Notes: generated from the sequence alone by a model not told the origin. Shown: positions 24,018 to 33,469, counted from the first letter of the stretch. The stretch is 64,000 nucleotides of DNA from Candidatus Micrarchaeota archaeon (GCA_028866575.1 JAGWHU010000004.1:49274-113273); one strand, 5' to 3'. A program made the numbers and translations.

Positions 24018-27000
24018 ATGCTGGACATAAAATCCAGGGAGCACGAGATACTCGGGTATTGGGCGGAGCACAGGGTAGATGAAAAAGTAAGGCAAAAAAA
24101 CTCAAAGGGCAAAAAGTTCTACTTCCTCGACGGGCCCCCCTACGTGACCGGGGAGCTGGGTGCGCACCACATATGGGTCGAGACGATAAAGGATATTGTC
24201 CTTAGGTACAAGAGATACCGTGGCCTGCATGTGCACGACAGGGCGGGATTCGACGTGCATGGGCTTCCAATAGAGGTGAAGGTCGAAAAGCTCCTGAATG
24301 TGAACTCAAAATCCGACATAGAAAGCAGGCTCGGCGTCGAGAAGTTCGTGATGGCGTGCAAGGACTATGCAAAAGAGCAATCGAAGGGCGCGATATCCAC
24401 ATACCTGAGGTTCGGATCGTCGCTCGACTTCAACAGCGTCTACATGCCCTACGAGAATTACTACATCAGCAAGGGATGGGGGATATTCAAGGAGATTAGT
24501 AGGAAAGGGCTGCTGTACAAGGATCTTACTCCTTTGGCATACTGCCCGAAGGACGAAACTGTACTGTCAGCTCAAGGGCCGGAGGTGGAATACGAGGACG
24601 AGACCGATGCGTCAATATTCGTTAGGTTCAAGGTGGATGTCAAGAGGAGCAGGAAGGCGAAGATCAGGCTTCCCGACAACACGTACCTGCTTGTATGGAC
24701 TACAACTCCATGGACATTGCCATCAAACGTCGCGATAGCTGTGAATCCCAAGGAATTATATGTCGTCATGAGGTCCGGGGCAACGCACTACATAATGGCA
24801 AAGGAGAGGCTTGATGCGTTTGTGGAGCAGGCGAACATCAATGCGGTGCTGAACGCTGAATTTTACGGCAGCGAGCTTGAGGGCATATACTTCACCAGCC
24901 CGCTGGAGAACGAGGTGCCAAAGCAGAAGGAGCTCGCGGAATACCACAGGGTGATACTGAGCGAGAGCTTCGTTAACGTCAAAGAAGGCACGGGCGTCCT
25001 CCATGTCGCGCCAGGCCACGGGCCTGAGGACTACAAGCTGGGGAAGCAACACCGCATGCCTACGTTCTCGCCAATAGACCAGCATGCGAGGTACACTGAA
25101 GACGCTGGCACATTCAAGGGGCTGAAGGTGCCTGGCGAGGCGAACGCCGCTGTGCTTGAAAAGCTGAGGGAAAGCAAGGACCTTCTCCTTCAGGGGACAG
25201 TGAGGCACAGCTATCCCCACTGCTGGAGGTGCCACAGCAAGCTGATATACCGCGCAACAGAGCAGTGGTTCGTTAGCGTGCAGAAGATGAAGAAGAAAAT
25301 GCTAAGGGCAAACTCAAGGATAGTATGGCATCCAAGCGCCGCATCGGAATGGTTTGCCGACGCGGTAGAAAGCTCCCCCGACTGGTGCGTTTCGAGGCAG
25401 AGGTACTGGGGCGCCCCGATCCCGATATGGGTGTGCGATTCCTGCAAGGAAATGGAGGTGCTCGGCTCATCGACGGAGCTGAAGCAGCGCGCAGGGCTGG
25501 AAAAGGAGCTGTTCGACCTGCACAAGCCCTATGTCGACAAGGTCACCTTCAGCTGCAGGAAGTGCAGCGGAACCATGTCAAGGGTGCCTGATATATTCGA
25601 CGTATGGTATGATTCGGGTATATCCCATACGGCAAGCCTTACTGACGCGGAATTCGACAGGCTGTTCCCAGCTGACTGGATAACCGAGAGCAGGGACCAG
25701 ATAAGGGGGTGGTTCAGCGTGCTGCTCAGGACCAGCATAGCAGTATACGGCAGGGCGTCCTTCAAGCGAGTAAACATAGGCGGCATGATAAAGGACGAGC
25801 TGGGGCAGGAGATGCACAGGCACCTCGGCAACACAATATCGGGCAACGAGCTTCTGGACATAGTATCTGCCGACGGGTTCAGGCTCTGGTGCTCAAGCCA
25901 TCCCAGGTGGCTGGAGCTCAAGCTCAAGAGGGACGAGCTGACCGAGGCCGACAGGAACATAATGACACTCTACAACATAGCGGAGCTGGTCAAGGAGTTC
26001 GCCATCCTTTCAGGCAACGACACTAGGAAGCAGAGGAAGCCCTCATTGGCCAGGATGCAAAAGGAGGAGCGATGGATAGTATCGAGGCTAAACACCCTAA
26101 TAGGCTACGCAACAGCAAACCTCGATGAGTACCACGTCGACGATGCTGTGAAAGAGATAAGGGAATTCGTGCTGGAGGATTTCAGCAGGTTCTACCTCAA
26201 ATTCGCCAAGCAGAGGGCAGAGCTTGCGGGGAAGGCGGAGCTCAGGAGGCTATCGGTAGTAACCGCATACGTGCTCAGGCAGACGCTCATACTTTCATCC
26301 ATAATAATGCCGTTCGCGTGCGAATACATATACAAAGAGCTGTTCAGCGCAGATAACAGGAGCATATTCATGGAAAAATGGCCGAGGCAGTCCGCGGCGC
26401 TAGTGGACAGCGACCTGGAATCCGACTTCAAGGTCCTGAAGGACGCATCCAAGGCAATACTCTACCTGAGGGAGCAGCGGAACTCGAAGCTCAGGTGGCC
26501 GGTAAGGGAATCTGTAATAGAGACGAACGACGATGCGGCTATAGCGTCGCTTGAGAGGATGTCCAACCTTCTGGGCATGTACACCAACTCCAAATCCATA
26601 AGGATAGTCAAGGGCACCGCATCCTCCAAGGAGATAAGGCCCATATTCAACAGGCTGGGCCCTGAGTTCAAGGGGCATGCGCAGGCGATAGCTGATGAGC
26701 TGAGGAAGCAGGACGCAGGCATCGTCGAGAAGTCAGTCGAGGAGAGCGGCTACTACAGGCTGCACACCGGCGAGGGCGCATTCGACATAAAGCCGGAGCA
26801 GTTTACAATAATAGAGCGCGCCTCAAAGGGAAGCGGGATAACTGCAAAGGCCGGCAACGCCGAGCTGTACGTGGATGTCGATACGGAAATGTCCGAGGAG
26901 CTGAAGGAGGAGCTTGTAACGCGCGAGGTGATAAGGAGGATACAGATGATGAGGAAGGAGAGCGGCCTCACCAGGCTTGACAGAATAAGCGTATACGCGA

Positions 27001-27164
27001 GCGCCGATGCAACAGTGAGCAGGGTGCTTGAGAGGAACATGGGCACCATCAAAAAGATAGTCAAGGCAAAAGCCGTAAAAATAAACGCCGGATTCCCGAA
27101 AGACGCACCAAGCATGTCGGTGGAGGTGCTCGGGGCAAGGATAAGCCTTGCAATAGCAAGGTGA
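24018..27164 (+). CDS. ileS: Isoleucyl-tRNA synthetase with altered HIGH and KMSKS motifs
   Basis: 1048 residues, full length for archaeal IleRS. Domain order: catalytic Rossmann fold, CP1 editing domain with TTTPWTLPSN and GTGVLHVAPGHGPEDY, the zinc-type WRCHSK region, VSRQRYWGAPIPIWVC, DVWYDSG, then the anticodon-binding helical domain and a C-terminal extension. The first signature motif, normally HxGH after PPYxxG, reads GAHH (48-51), with its first and third residues exchanged. KMSKS is replaced by EMHRH (598-602) within GQEMHRHLGN. Surrounding residues are conserved. A GxHH variant has been reported for bacterial IleRS2 enzymes that stay active and are highly resistant to mupirocin. An inactive paralogue is the alternative, but the editing and binding domains look intact. 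Confidence 0.92.
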   Translation: MLDIKSREHEILGYWAEHRVDEKVRQKNSKGKKFYFLDGPPYVTGELGAHHIWVETIKDIVLRYKRYRGLHVHDRAGFDVHGLPIEVKVEKLLNVNSKSDIESRLGVEKFVMACKDYAKEQSKGAISTYLRFGSSLDFNSVYMPYENYYISKGWGIFKEISRKGLLYKDLTPLAYCPKDETVLSAQGPEVEYEDETDASIFVRFKVDVKRSRKAKIRLPDNTYLLVWTTTPWTLPSNVAIAVNPKELYVVMRSGATHYIMAKERLDAFVEQANINAVLNAEFYGSELEGIYFTSPLENEVPKQKELAEYHRVILSESFVNVKEGTGVLHVAPGHGPEDYKLGKQHRMPTFSPIDQHARYTEDAGTFKGLKVPGEANAAVLEKLRESKDLLLQGTVRHSYPHCWRCHSKLIYRATEQWFVSVQKMKKKMLRANSRIVWHPSAASEWFADAVESSPDWCVSRQRYWGAPIPIWVCDSCKEMEVLGSSTELKQRAGLEKELFDLHKPYVDKVTFSCRKCSGTMSRVPDIFDVWYDSGISHTASLTDAEFDRLFPADWITESRDQIRGWFSVLLRTSIAVYGRASFKRVNIGGMIKDELGQEMHRHLGNTISGNELLDIVSADGFRLWCSSHPRWLELKLKRDELTEADRNIMTLYNIAELVKEFAILSGNDTRKQRKPSLARMQKEERWIVSRLNTLIGYATANLDEYHVDDAVKEIREFVLEDFSRFYLKFAKQRAELAGKAELRRLSVVTAYVLRQTLILSSIIMPFACEYIYKELFSADNRSIFMEKWPRQSAALVDSDLESDFKVLKDASKAILYLREQRNSKLRWPVRESVIETNDDAAIASLERMSNLLGMYTNSKSIRIVKGTASSKEIRPIFNRLGPEFKGHAQAIADELRKQDAGIVEKSVEESGYYRLHTGEGAFDIKPEQFTIIERASKGSGITAKAGNAELYVDVDTEMSEELKEELVTREVIRRIQMMRKESGLTRLDRISVYASADATVSRVLERNMGTIKKIVKAKAVKINAGFPKDAPSMSVEVLGARISLAIAR

Positions 27165-27244
27165 CTGGCGCGCCCAGGCATTCTACCTTATCACTAATTA
27201 ATTTGTTCAGTCCATAATAACACAGGACCTTCTGGTGTTTTGCA

Positions 27245-27820
27245 ATGGAATCCGATGTCGAATCGTACAGCGGCGACAGCTCCTACAGGTACGTGGACAG
27301 GCTGATAAAGGGGAGCGGCTCCGAGCTAATGATTATATCCCCGTACATAAGCGGCTACTACGCGAGACTGCTCGTCAAGAGGGCAGGCAGCGTGCAGGTC
27401 CGGATAATAACTTCGGAAAGCTCCATCGGGAAGAACAAAAAGCTCCTGGGCAGGCACCTCTCAAGCGGCATAGGCGCGTACATGAAGGCGCTTGCATTCG
27501 TGCTCCTGCTCGATTTCATATCAGCATATCTGGCTTTCGGCTATACGACCGCAATACTGAGCGCGATAGTGGTGATACTTGCCCTGGCTACTTACATGAA
27601 GCATGCGAAAACGGAATCGAATCTTCTTGTAAAGGTTCCCAAGGGCAGGTTCATACACGAGAAGATGTACATAAACGGCGATACGGCGATAATAGGAAGC
27701 GCGAACCTCACCTATAGCGGAATGCACAGGAACATAGAGCACATAGAAGTGATAAGGGAGCCTTCAAGGATAGGCGAGCTGAGGGGCCATTTTGAGTCTC
27801 TTTGGGGCAAAATTAACTAG
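27245..27820 (+). CDS. Membrane-embedded phospholipase D-like protein with one HKD motif
   Basis: 191 residues. The N-terminal part SELMIISPYISGYYARLL resembles the start of PLD-family domains; a pair of hydrophobic segments (about 80-115) interrupts the fold; then FIHEKMYINGDTAIIGSANL carries one complete HxK-x4-D-x6-GSxN motif. PLD nucleases or lipases need two HKD motifs, so an active enzyme would be a dimer. The membrane hairpin inside the domain is unusual. Substrate unknown: membrane-bound Nuc-like nuclease or phospholipase are both possible. Confidence 0.75.
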   Translation: MESDVESYSGDSSYRYVDRLIKGSGSELMIISPYISGYYARLLVKRAGSVQVRIITSESSIGKNKKLLGRHLSSGIGAYMKALAFVLLLDFISAYLAFGYTTAILSAIVVILALATYMKHAKTESNLLVKVPKGRFIHEKMYINGDTAIIGSANLTYSGMHRNIEHIEVIREPSRIGELRGHFESLWGKIN

Positions 27821-27919
27821 TAAATATTCATTTACAACGCTCAAAAACCGCTAGCGAAAGCTTTTTAGAGCTTTATTGGCAAGTTTATTATTAATTAAGG
27901 TAGGGAAATTAGGAAAACA

Positions 27920-28114
27920 GTGAGATATGTGGGATCACAAATCAGTGATAAAGGGAAGCTTTATTCAAACAAGGGTAGAGTTATCTTTGTATCAAGTCCA
28001 GACGGTTGCCCAAGGGTAAATCTTACTAATACAAGCAAAAATGCAAAATTCAGAGATGATTTCTCAAAGGGATTAAAGGTATCAAAGTCTTTTGCTAAAA
28101 TGATATTCAAGTAA
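27920..28114 (+). CDS. Small hypothetical basic protein
   Basis: 64 residues from a GTG preceded by AGG-rich sequence that may be a ribosome-binding site. Basic and AT-rich; no motif beyond GRVIFVSSPDGCPRVNL, which looks beta-rich. Its stop codon abuts the stop of the convergent Lrp-like gene. It may be real cargo of the AT-rich island 27900-29900 or a chance frame. Confidence 0.35.
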   Translation: MRYVGSQISDKGKLYSNKGRVIFVSSPDGCPRVNLTNTSKNAKFRDDFSKGLKVSKSFAKMIFK

Positions 28115-29509
28115 TCAATTTTCAGGCTTTAATCCTCTTATATCAGTTTTATACTTCTTTCGTTCTTTCTTTATCCTACCTGTTTCTTCGTAATCTATTT
28201 TGGGTGGGTAATTTAATTTATATTCTTTTATTAGTATTTCTTCTTGTATCGAATAAACGTTATCAAAACTTCTAAAACAGAATTCACCCAAAAGTAATGA
28301 GGTTATTATTACCGTTCTATTGATTGTTCCAATATTCATCAATGCGAAGTTTTCAATTGCGGTCTCTAAATCACCATCATTAAATATTGGTAAATATAAA
28401 AGAATTCCTTTAGGGTTAATTGTGTCATCGATTAACAAATATTTATTAATCTGAAATGGTGTATTACTGACTATATCTCTTAACACTTTTTCTCTATTAA
28501 TCTTAAATTGTTTACCGTTTACTATATCTTCAAATATAGCTGCAATATACCTGATCGGTAAATAATTCATTGATATTGTAATTCTTTTTATAGCTCCTCT
28601 TTCTTTTAACCTATAATATGAATATTGCGATCTACCTTTATCAAAACCATATATGTTATCTATTTCTGTGAAATCAATCTTTCCATTCTTCCTTAATTCT
28701 TTTAAAACTGCGTACTCTCTTGAAAGTAATTCACTTTTAATATAATCTATAAACTCGTTTCGGATTGGTATATATCCGTAATCTTCAAAAACAGGGGCAG
28801 CGTTCCAAGTTGCACGATAATCAAATTTTTCTCTTAGTTCGATTAAAAGAAAACTTATTTCTTCTATACTCTTTGCAAGAGCATACATCATCAAATCAAA
28901 ATCTCCTTTTGTCAAAAAGGCTAGCTGAATTCTTACATCATTAATCAATACACTTTTTAGTTCTTCTGTTTTAGGAAATTCATCTAAAAACTTTACAGTT
29001 ATAAGAAATTGAATATACCCTAATTTTGTTATATCAATTTCTGCCATATACTTTATTCCATATTTTTTTTCTAGTTTTTTGACCTGCAAAGATACTGCGG
29101 TCTCTTTAATACCCACCATTCTTCCGAGTACAGACATAGATATTCTTCCATTCATGCTAAGTGCAGTAAGTAAAGTAGATTCGTGTTTGTATCTTTTCAC
29201 ATCCTTTGTTACATTTTCTAAAGTTTTTTGACCTGCATCTAAAATCGGTTGTTCCATCAACGACTCTGTAGCAATCTGCTGTGAAATGTTCCTTGGTTTT
29301 CTTTTTTTTGCTGGTATGAATTGCCCCTTATTTGTTATCCTGCCCAAGTAAGATGTCACCTTTATGGGCTTCCTCTTTTCCTTGCTCCACCTGCTTGTCG
29401 ACTGGTAGGCAAAGAAGTATTTCTTGATGTGTTTTATTTCGACATACTTTCCATTGGCCCTTTTTAGCTTCAGGAATGTTGATTTTACCTTAGCTGGCAG
29501 TGTTATCAT
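28115..29509 (-). CDS. Lrp/AsnC-like double regulator with a transposase-like N-terminal region
   Basis: 464 residues, very AT-rich. Residues about 20-65 (KKYFFAYQSTSRWSKEKRKP then VTSYLGRI) resemble the N-terminal region of some IS4/IS1634-type transposases. From about 110 comes an Lrp-type winged helix (LLTALSMNGRISMSVLGRMV, then SLQVKKLEKKYG) and an AsnC-like ferredoxin domain (DVRIQLAFLTKGDFDLMMYA). A second, weaker HTH plus effector-like unit occupies the C-terminal half (YAVLKELRKNGKIDFTEID and after). No catalytic DDE set is seen, so a regulator is more likely than a transposase. Its 5' end is GC-richer than the rest, hinting at a composite origin. Confidence 0.6.
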   Translation of the reverse strand: MITLPAKVKSTFLKLKRANGKYVEIKHIKKYFFAYQSTSRWSKEKRKPIKVTSYLGRITNKGQFIPAKKRKPRNISQQIATESLMEQPILDAGQKTLENVTKDVKRYKHESTLLTALSMNGRISMSVLGRMVGIKETAVSLQVKKLEKKYGIKYMAEIDITKLGYIQFLITVKFLDEFPKTEELKSVLINDVRIQLAFLTKGDFDLMMYALAKSIEEISFLLIELREKFDYRATWNAAPVFEDYGYIPIRNEFIDYIKSELLSREYAVLKELRKNGKIDFTEIDNIYGFDKGRSQYSYYRLKERGAIKRITISMNYLPIRYIAAIFEDIVNGKQFKINREKVLRDIVSNTPFQINKYLLIDDTINPKGILLYLPIFNDGDLETAIENFALMNIGTINRTVIITSLLLGEFCFRSFDNVYSIQEEILIKEYKLNYPPKIDYEETGRIKKERKKYKTDIRGLKPEN

Positions 29510-29904
29510 ATGGATTACCTATTGGTTAATTAAATATAAATAATTTGCTATGTTTGCTGTGCTGTATAGGAAAATATATGGATTAATATATGGGTTATAT
29601 ATCTTGATTTAGTTGATTATAGGATATTATTCCAAAAATATGAATAATTGGCTGACATTGGCACCTATCTAACATGGACACGCATATATACCTCAAAATG
29701 TAAATTCCTATCAAATTGGTTGTTGGATGCAAAATCCCAAAAAACCCAATAACACAATTTTTACAGAAATAAATCCCAATCCCAACCAAAATCATCCAAT
29801 ACGCATGGCTTTTTGCCGTGCGTCTTTTTCTACTTAAATTGTCTAGATTTGTGTGCTAGTGGATACCCTGCACATTTCCGGAAATCATAGTGTAACGCTA
29901 AGGT
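29510..29904. other. 395-base AT-rich gene-free space
   Basis: No supported gene. A 66-codon minus frame (29595-29795) has a hydrophobic, low-complexity product and no start signal, so it is not called. The space contains a terminator-like hairpin at 29801-29823 and the Shine-Dalgarno region of the next gene. The 5' part would hold the promoter of the Lrp-like gene. Confidence 0.5.
29801..29823 (+). terminator. Hairpin followed by a T run
   Basis: ACGCATGGC pairs with GCCGTGCGT over nine positions (one T-G) around a TTTTT loop, followed by CTTTTTC. On the plus strand this looks like an intrinsic-type terminator, but no plus-strand gene ends just before it. Confidence 0.4.
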
Positions 29905-29910
29905 GTGTGG

Positions 29911-30237
29911 ATGGCTAACAACAATACCGGTTTTAGGGGCAACGGCCGTGCCAAGTTCAAGCGCATGGAAGGCAAATCCTACAATTTCTACCTTGTGCAC
30001 CCTCCACAAGATGCCGATGCAAACCTTCTCGCGAGGCAGCTGATGAGCATAAAGAACGTAGAGGAGGTCTTTGTCACGGACGGGGATTACGGCTTCGTTG
30101 TCAAGGCTCGGAATGGTGTTGGCGAGCCTGACGATGCATGCGAATACATTTCAAGGAAGCTGGGCTGCGGCCTTGTCAAAGCTACAAGCCACTACCAGTA
30201 CAGGAAATGGCCGGGTCATACCGTTTTGGTACCGTAA
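29911..30237 (+). CDS. Small protein with AsnC/RAM-like ferredoxin fold
   Basis: 108 residues from ATG 29911, chosen because AAGGTG lies at Shine-Dalgarno distance; a GTG two codons upstream is the alternative. After a basic, Asn-rich N-terminus, SYNFYLVHPPQDADANLLAR and SIKNVEEVFVTDGDYGFVVK resemble the beta-alpha-beta effector (RAM) domain of Lrp/AsnC proteins, without a DNA-binding helix-turn-helix. Such stand-alone domains bind small ligands such as amino acids. It overlaps the upstream promoter region of the next gene only slightly. Confidence 0.6.
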   Translation: MANNNTGFRGNGRAKFKRMEGKSYNFYLVHPPQDADANLLARQLMSIKNVEEVFVTDGDYGFVVKARNGVGEPDDACEYISRKLGCGLVKATSHYQYRKWPGHTVLVP

Positions 30238-30299
30238 TAAACGTGGATTTTCAAAAAGGCTTTTATATAGGGTACCAGAAAACGTATTGGAGAGATTTA

Positions 30300-31043
30300 G
30301 TGGTAGTGAAAGAGAGGAGCACATTGCCTAAAGGATTCGACGTAAAAGATAGGAAGTTCCTTGAAATGCTGAGGGATGACCGCAGGCTTTCAATCATTGT
30401 CGATTCTTCGGAAATCGTGCACAGGTGCGAGGCGCTGTACGAGGAGGCTCCAGAGCCCGTCCAGAACCTAATACGCGGCATAAAGGAAAGCACAGAGGGC
30501 GATTTCGGATCCCAGTCCGAGCGCATAAGGAACATGTTCGAAAAGACCATGAATATAAAACTGGACGCCGACGAACTTGACAAGCTTACTACAGTGGCTA
30601 CGGTGGAATTGATACTATTGAGCCCGATACCCTTGATGTTCCTGAAGAGCAAGGGCGAGCAGCGGGGCTTGCACGGAAACGAATGGGAAAATGTTTCCAA
30701 ATGGATGGAAAAGCACATGTCAGCTGCAGCAAGGAATCTCGTATTGATGTACGAATACTACCCTACTGATGAAATACGCGACAGGATAGAGGAGCTCGAC
30801 GAGGCGGTCCGGAGCGTAGGCGTCAGGCAGAGGGTCTTGGATGTCATAGGGATGAATGAAGACATATCAAGAAGGATAATAAAAAACGACATAAACCGGA
30901 TTAACCAGCCAGGCAACGATTCCAAGAAACACAAGTTAAATGTCGAGTATTTCCTTGAAGTGATGAGGAAATCAAAGATTGAGGTGCGCATAAATTCCGA
31001 CATCAACCCATACGGCGACAAGACAAAAGAAATAACCAGCTAG
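30300..31043 (+). CDS. Hypothetical soluble helical protein
   Basis: About 247 residues if it starts at GTG 30300 (GTG 30306 is equally possible). A longer in-frame version would begin inside the previous gene, but TTTTATATAG at 30260-30270 places transcription start near 30291, which supports the short form. The product is largely helical and charged, with no membrane segment or motif I recognise. The composition matches core genes. It converges with pepQ. Confidence 0.6.
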   Translation: MVVKERSTLPKGFDVKDRKFLEMLRDDRRLSIIVDSSEIVHRCEALYEEAPEPVQNLIRGIKESTEGDFGSQSERIRNMFEKTMNIKLDADELDKLTTVATVELILLSPIPLMFLKSKGEQRGLHGNEWENVSKWMEKHMSAAARNLVLMYEYYPTDEIRDRIEELDEAVRSVGVRQRVLDVIGMNEDISRRIIKNDINRINQPGNDSKKHKLNVEYFLEVMRKSKIEVRINSDINPYGDKTKEITS

Positions 31044-31052
31044 CGGCGCAGA

Positions 31053-32153
31053 TCATAGCACCCTGCACCCTGTTTTCGTTACTATTACATCATCCTCTAT
31101 CCTGACTCCGCCAAATCCCACAACGTATATTCCTGGCTCGTTGCTTACTACCATGTTCGCCTTCAGCCTCTCCTTCGAATTGGCGTACAATCCAGGTCCT
31201 GGATCGTGCACGTCTATGCCTATCGCATGCCCCAGCGAATGTATGAACCTGCCTTTGTACCTGCCTTTCAGCGCTCCGTCTATGTATTCGGCAACGCTGT
31301 TGTGCGCCCTGCTGCCCATTACCCCGTCTTTTATTATTCCGCACGCGATCCTCTGCGACTCCTTTACTATTCCGTACATCTCAAGGAACTTCCTGTACTT
31401 CCCGGATTTTTTGTCGGGCCTGAATACGAAAGTCCTCGTTATGTCGGAGCAGTAGTTGTTGTACTTCGCCCCAGCATCGACAAGGACTATGCAGTTCTTC
31501 CTTAGCCTTGTCCCGTTGGGCATGTGGTGCGGCAGCGCCGCATTCCTGTCGAATGCCACTATGGTGCTGAACGCTGCGCCGGATGCGCCCAGCTTCATCA
31601 TCGTGAAATCCAAAATACCGGCGAATTCCCTCTCTGTAATGCCCTCCCTGAGCGATTTTTTCGCCTCTTCTATGGCGCGCTTCACTATCCTGTTAGCCTC
31701 CGTTATGTTTTTTAGCTCGCTGGCGTCCTTCACGGATCTCGCCTCGTAGAACGCATGCGACACATCGGTTATCCTTCCAGGCCCAAGCTTTTTCAGGTTC
31801 ATGTATGATTTGTATGGCAAGAAGGATCCGTTTATTCCTATGCTCTTCGATTTTACGTGTCTTTTTATGATGCCAGCAAGCTGCGCCCTGCTCTCAATCA
31901 TGACGACCTGCATCTCCCTCGGCCTCTGCTCAATCGCAGTCTCGTATTCCAGCCTTGATACCGGAAGAACCATGCCCTTCCTTGTCACTATCAGCACCGT
32001 GCCCTCGAATACCCCGCTTGTGAATCCGGTCAGGTAGCTGAAATTGCTGTCCTGCCTGTCTGTGTTGGTTATTATTATCGCGTCGGCATCAGTCTTGCCG
32101 AAGATGCCCCTTATCCTGCCAGCCACGCTCCTCATTAAATGCACGTTAATCAT
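31053..32153 (-). CDS. pepQ: M24-family Xaa-Pro dipeptidase/aminopeptidase
   Basis: About 366 residues from ATG 32153; longer frames would include the TATA-like ATAAAAATAG (about 32171-32180). The creatinase-type N-terminal domain is followed by the pita-bread fold with all five metal ligands visible: VLVDAGAKYNNYCSDITRTF (two Asp), HSLGHAIGIDVHDPG (His), VVSNEPGIYV (Glu) and GGVRIEDDV (Glu). It removes residues before or after proline from peptides, using two Mn/Co ions. It is divergent from nre and appears to share an AT-rich promoter with it. Whether it is a dipeptidase or aminopeptidase cannot be decided. Confidence 0.9.
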   Translation of the reverse strand: MINVHLMRSVAGRIRGIFGKTDADAIIITNTDRQDSNFSYLTGFTSGVFEGTVLIVTRKGMVLPVSRLEYETAIEQRPREMQVVMIESRAQLAGIIKRHVKSKSIGINGSFLPYKSYMNLKKLGPGRITDVSHAFYEARSVKDASELKNITEANRIVKRAIEEAKKSLREGITEREFAGILDFTMMKLGASGAAFSTIVAFDRNAALPHHMPNGTRLRKNCIVLVDAGAKYNNYCSDITRTFVFRPDKKSGKYRKFLEMYGIVKESQRIACGIIKDGVMGSRAHNSVAEYIDGALKGRYKGRFIHSLGHAIGIDVHDPGPGLYANSKERLKANMVVSNEPGIYVVGFGGVRIEDDVIVTKTGCRVL

Positions 32154-32230
32154 TGTCAGGATAGTTTTAACTATTTTTATCGCCAAGCAATATAGGTGGA
32201 ATCCTGGACAGGAACGCTATAATATCGGAA

Positions 32231-33469
32231 TTGAGCGGCGAATACCCCAACGTGAAGAGGTCAGACGTGGTATACAGGCACATGAGGGATCCTGCACTGC
32301 TCAGGTATTACTACAGGGTGAAGATGCTCCCGATGACGAGCAAGACCGAAATCGTGGGCAGCTCGCCAACCGATCTTTTCATAGGCAGGTTCGGGTACCC
32401 GTACGTGAACATAGGCCCGCTTGTCCCTCCGGAATTCGGCGACACCACGATACTAAGCACCCCCGAGCGGTGGCGCACCATGGGCATAGAAGACATAGTC
32501 AGCATGCGCTCCAGGCTCGTGAGGGGACTGCACAGGACGAAGGTGCAGAACGTGGAGCACGGGAAAGTCGAGGAGCTTGTCAGGGACCTTGCATTGGCTG
32601 AGCGGCCCGCCGAGGCCGAGGTGTCGTTCACAAGCAAGCCATACGTCAAGCTAACCCTTAAGGACGAGGTCGAGCCCTTCGGCCCCAGCGCCAGGATCAG
32701 GAAATTCGACCTGTACAACATGCGCGCCGAGAGGAAGGTAGAGCGCCTTTACGGCGATACCGATGCGCCCTCAAAGACCGCAATGATAGAATTGTACGAC
32801 AAGGGCATACCCGTATCTAAGATACAGCGGGGCCTTTCGGCGGGGCTCTTCGGGCTCAAGACAAGGCGCAGGTTCGTACCAACGCGCTGGAGCATAACAG
32901 CAGTCGACGACACCCTCTCGAAGAACAACCTCGATGAGGTGAAGGGTTATGAGCCCGTTGATTCGATACATGCGTATTTCAACAACGCGCTTGACAACAG
33001 GTGGCTGATTTTCCTAATACCGGGAAACTGGCAGTACGAGTCCATAGAGGCATGGTACCCGAAAACTGTGTGGAACGAGGACGGAGTCAACATATCAATA
33101 TTCGGATCGTACGAGGGCTACACAGGAAGGAAGACTTATGCGGAGATAGGCGGCTGCTACTATTCCGGAAGGCTTGCCATAACCGAGAAGCTCCAGCTCC
33201 TGAAAAGGCAGGCGGTCGCGCTCATATTGAGGGAGGTGCATGACGGCTACATAATGCCAGTGGGCGTGTGGAACGTCAGGGAGCACGTGAGGGAAACCCT
33301 CCAGGCCGAGCCGCTGATCCTGCATTCCATGAAGGAGATGTCCGAATGCATAAAATCCAGGCTCGACATAAGGGTGAACGACTGGATCCTGAACAGCGTC
33401 ATACTCAAGGACGCGCTGAGGCAGAGGCGCATGAGCGACTACAGGCCGAGCGCGCAGGCTGTCACGTGA
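32231..33469 (+). CDS. nre: Nre-family DNA repair protein
   Basis: 412 residues from TTG 32231; the frame is open back to 32171 without a standard start codon. LFIGRFGYPYVNIGPLVPPEFGDT is the hallmark of archaeal Nre proteins, followed by RSRLVRGLHRTKVQN, FGPSARIRKFDL, and the C-terminal GGCYYSGRLAITEKL and VGVWNVREHVRE blocks. Haloarchaeal NreA works in DNA damage repair with PCNA. Two usual parts are missing here: the N-terminal four-cysteine zinc motif and a C-terminal PCNA-binding QxxLxxFF motif. The 3' end overlaps the convergent DUF167 gene by eight bases. Confidence 0.85.
   Translation: MSGEYPNVKRSDVVYRHMRDPALLRYYYRVKMLPMTSKTEIVGSSPTDLFIGRFGYPYVNIGPLVPPEFGDTTILSTPERWRTMGIEDIVSMRSRLVRGLHRTKVQNVEHGKVEELVRDLALAERPAEAEVSFTSKPYVKLTLKDEVEPFGPSARIRKFDLYNMRAERKVERLYGDTDAPSKTAMIELYDKGIPVSKIQRGLSAGLFGLKTRRRFVPTRWSITAVDDTLSKNNLDEVKGYEPVDSIHAYFNNALDNRWLIFLIPGNWQYESIEAWYPKTVWNEDGVNISIFGSYEGYTGRKTYAEIGGCYYSGRLAITEKLQLLKRQAVALILREVHDGYIMPVGVWNVREHVRETLQAEPLILHSMKEMSECIKSRLDIRVNDWILNSVILKDALRQRRMSDYRPSAQAVT

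Noticed and set aside
29595..29795. 66-codon minus frame in the AT-rich space
   Set aside because: Low-complexity hydrophobic product, no ribosome-binding site, and chance frames are expected in such AT-rich DNA only slightly shorter than this.
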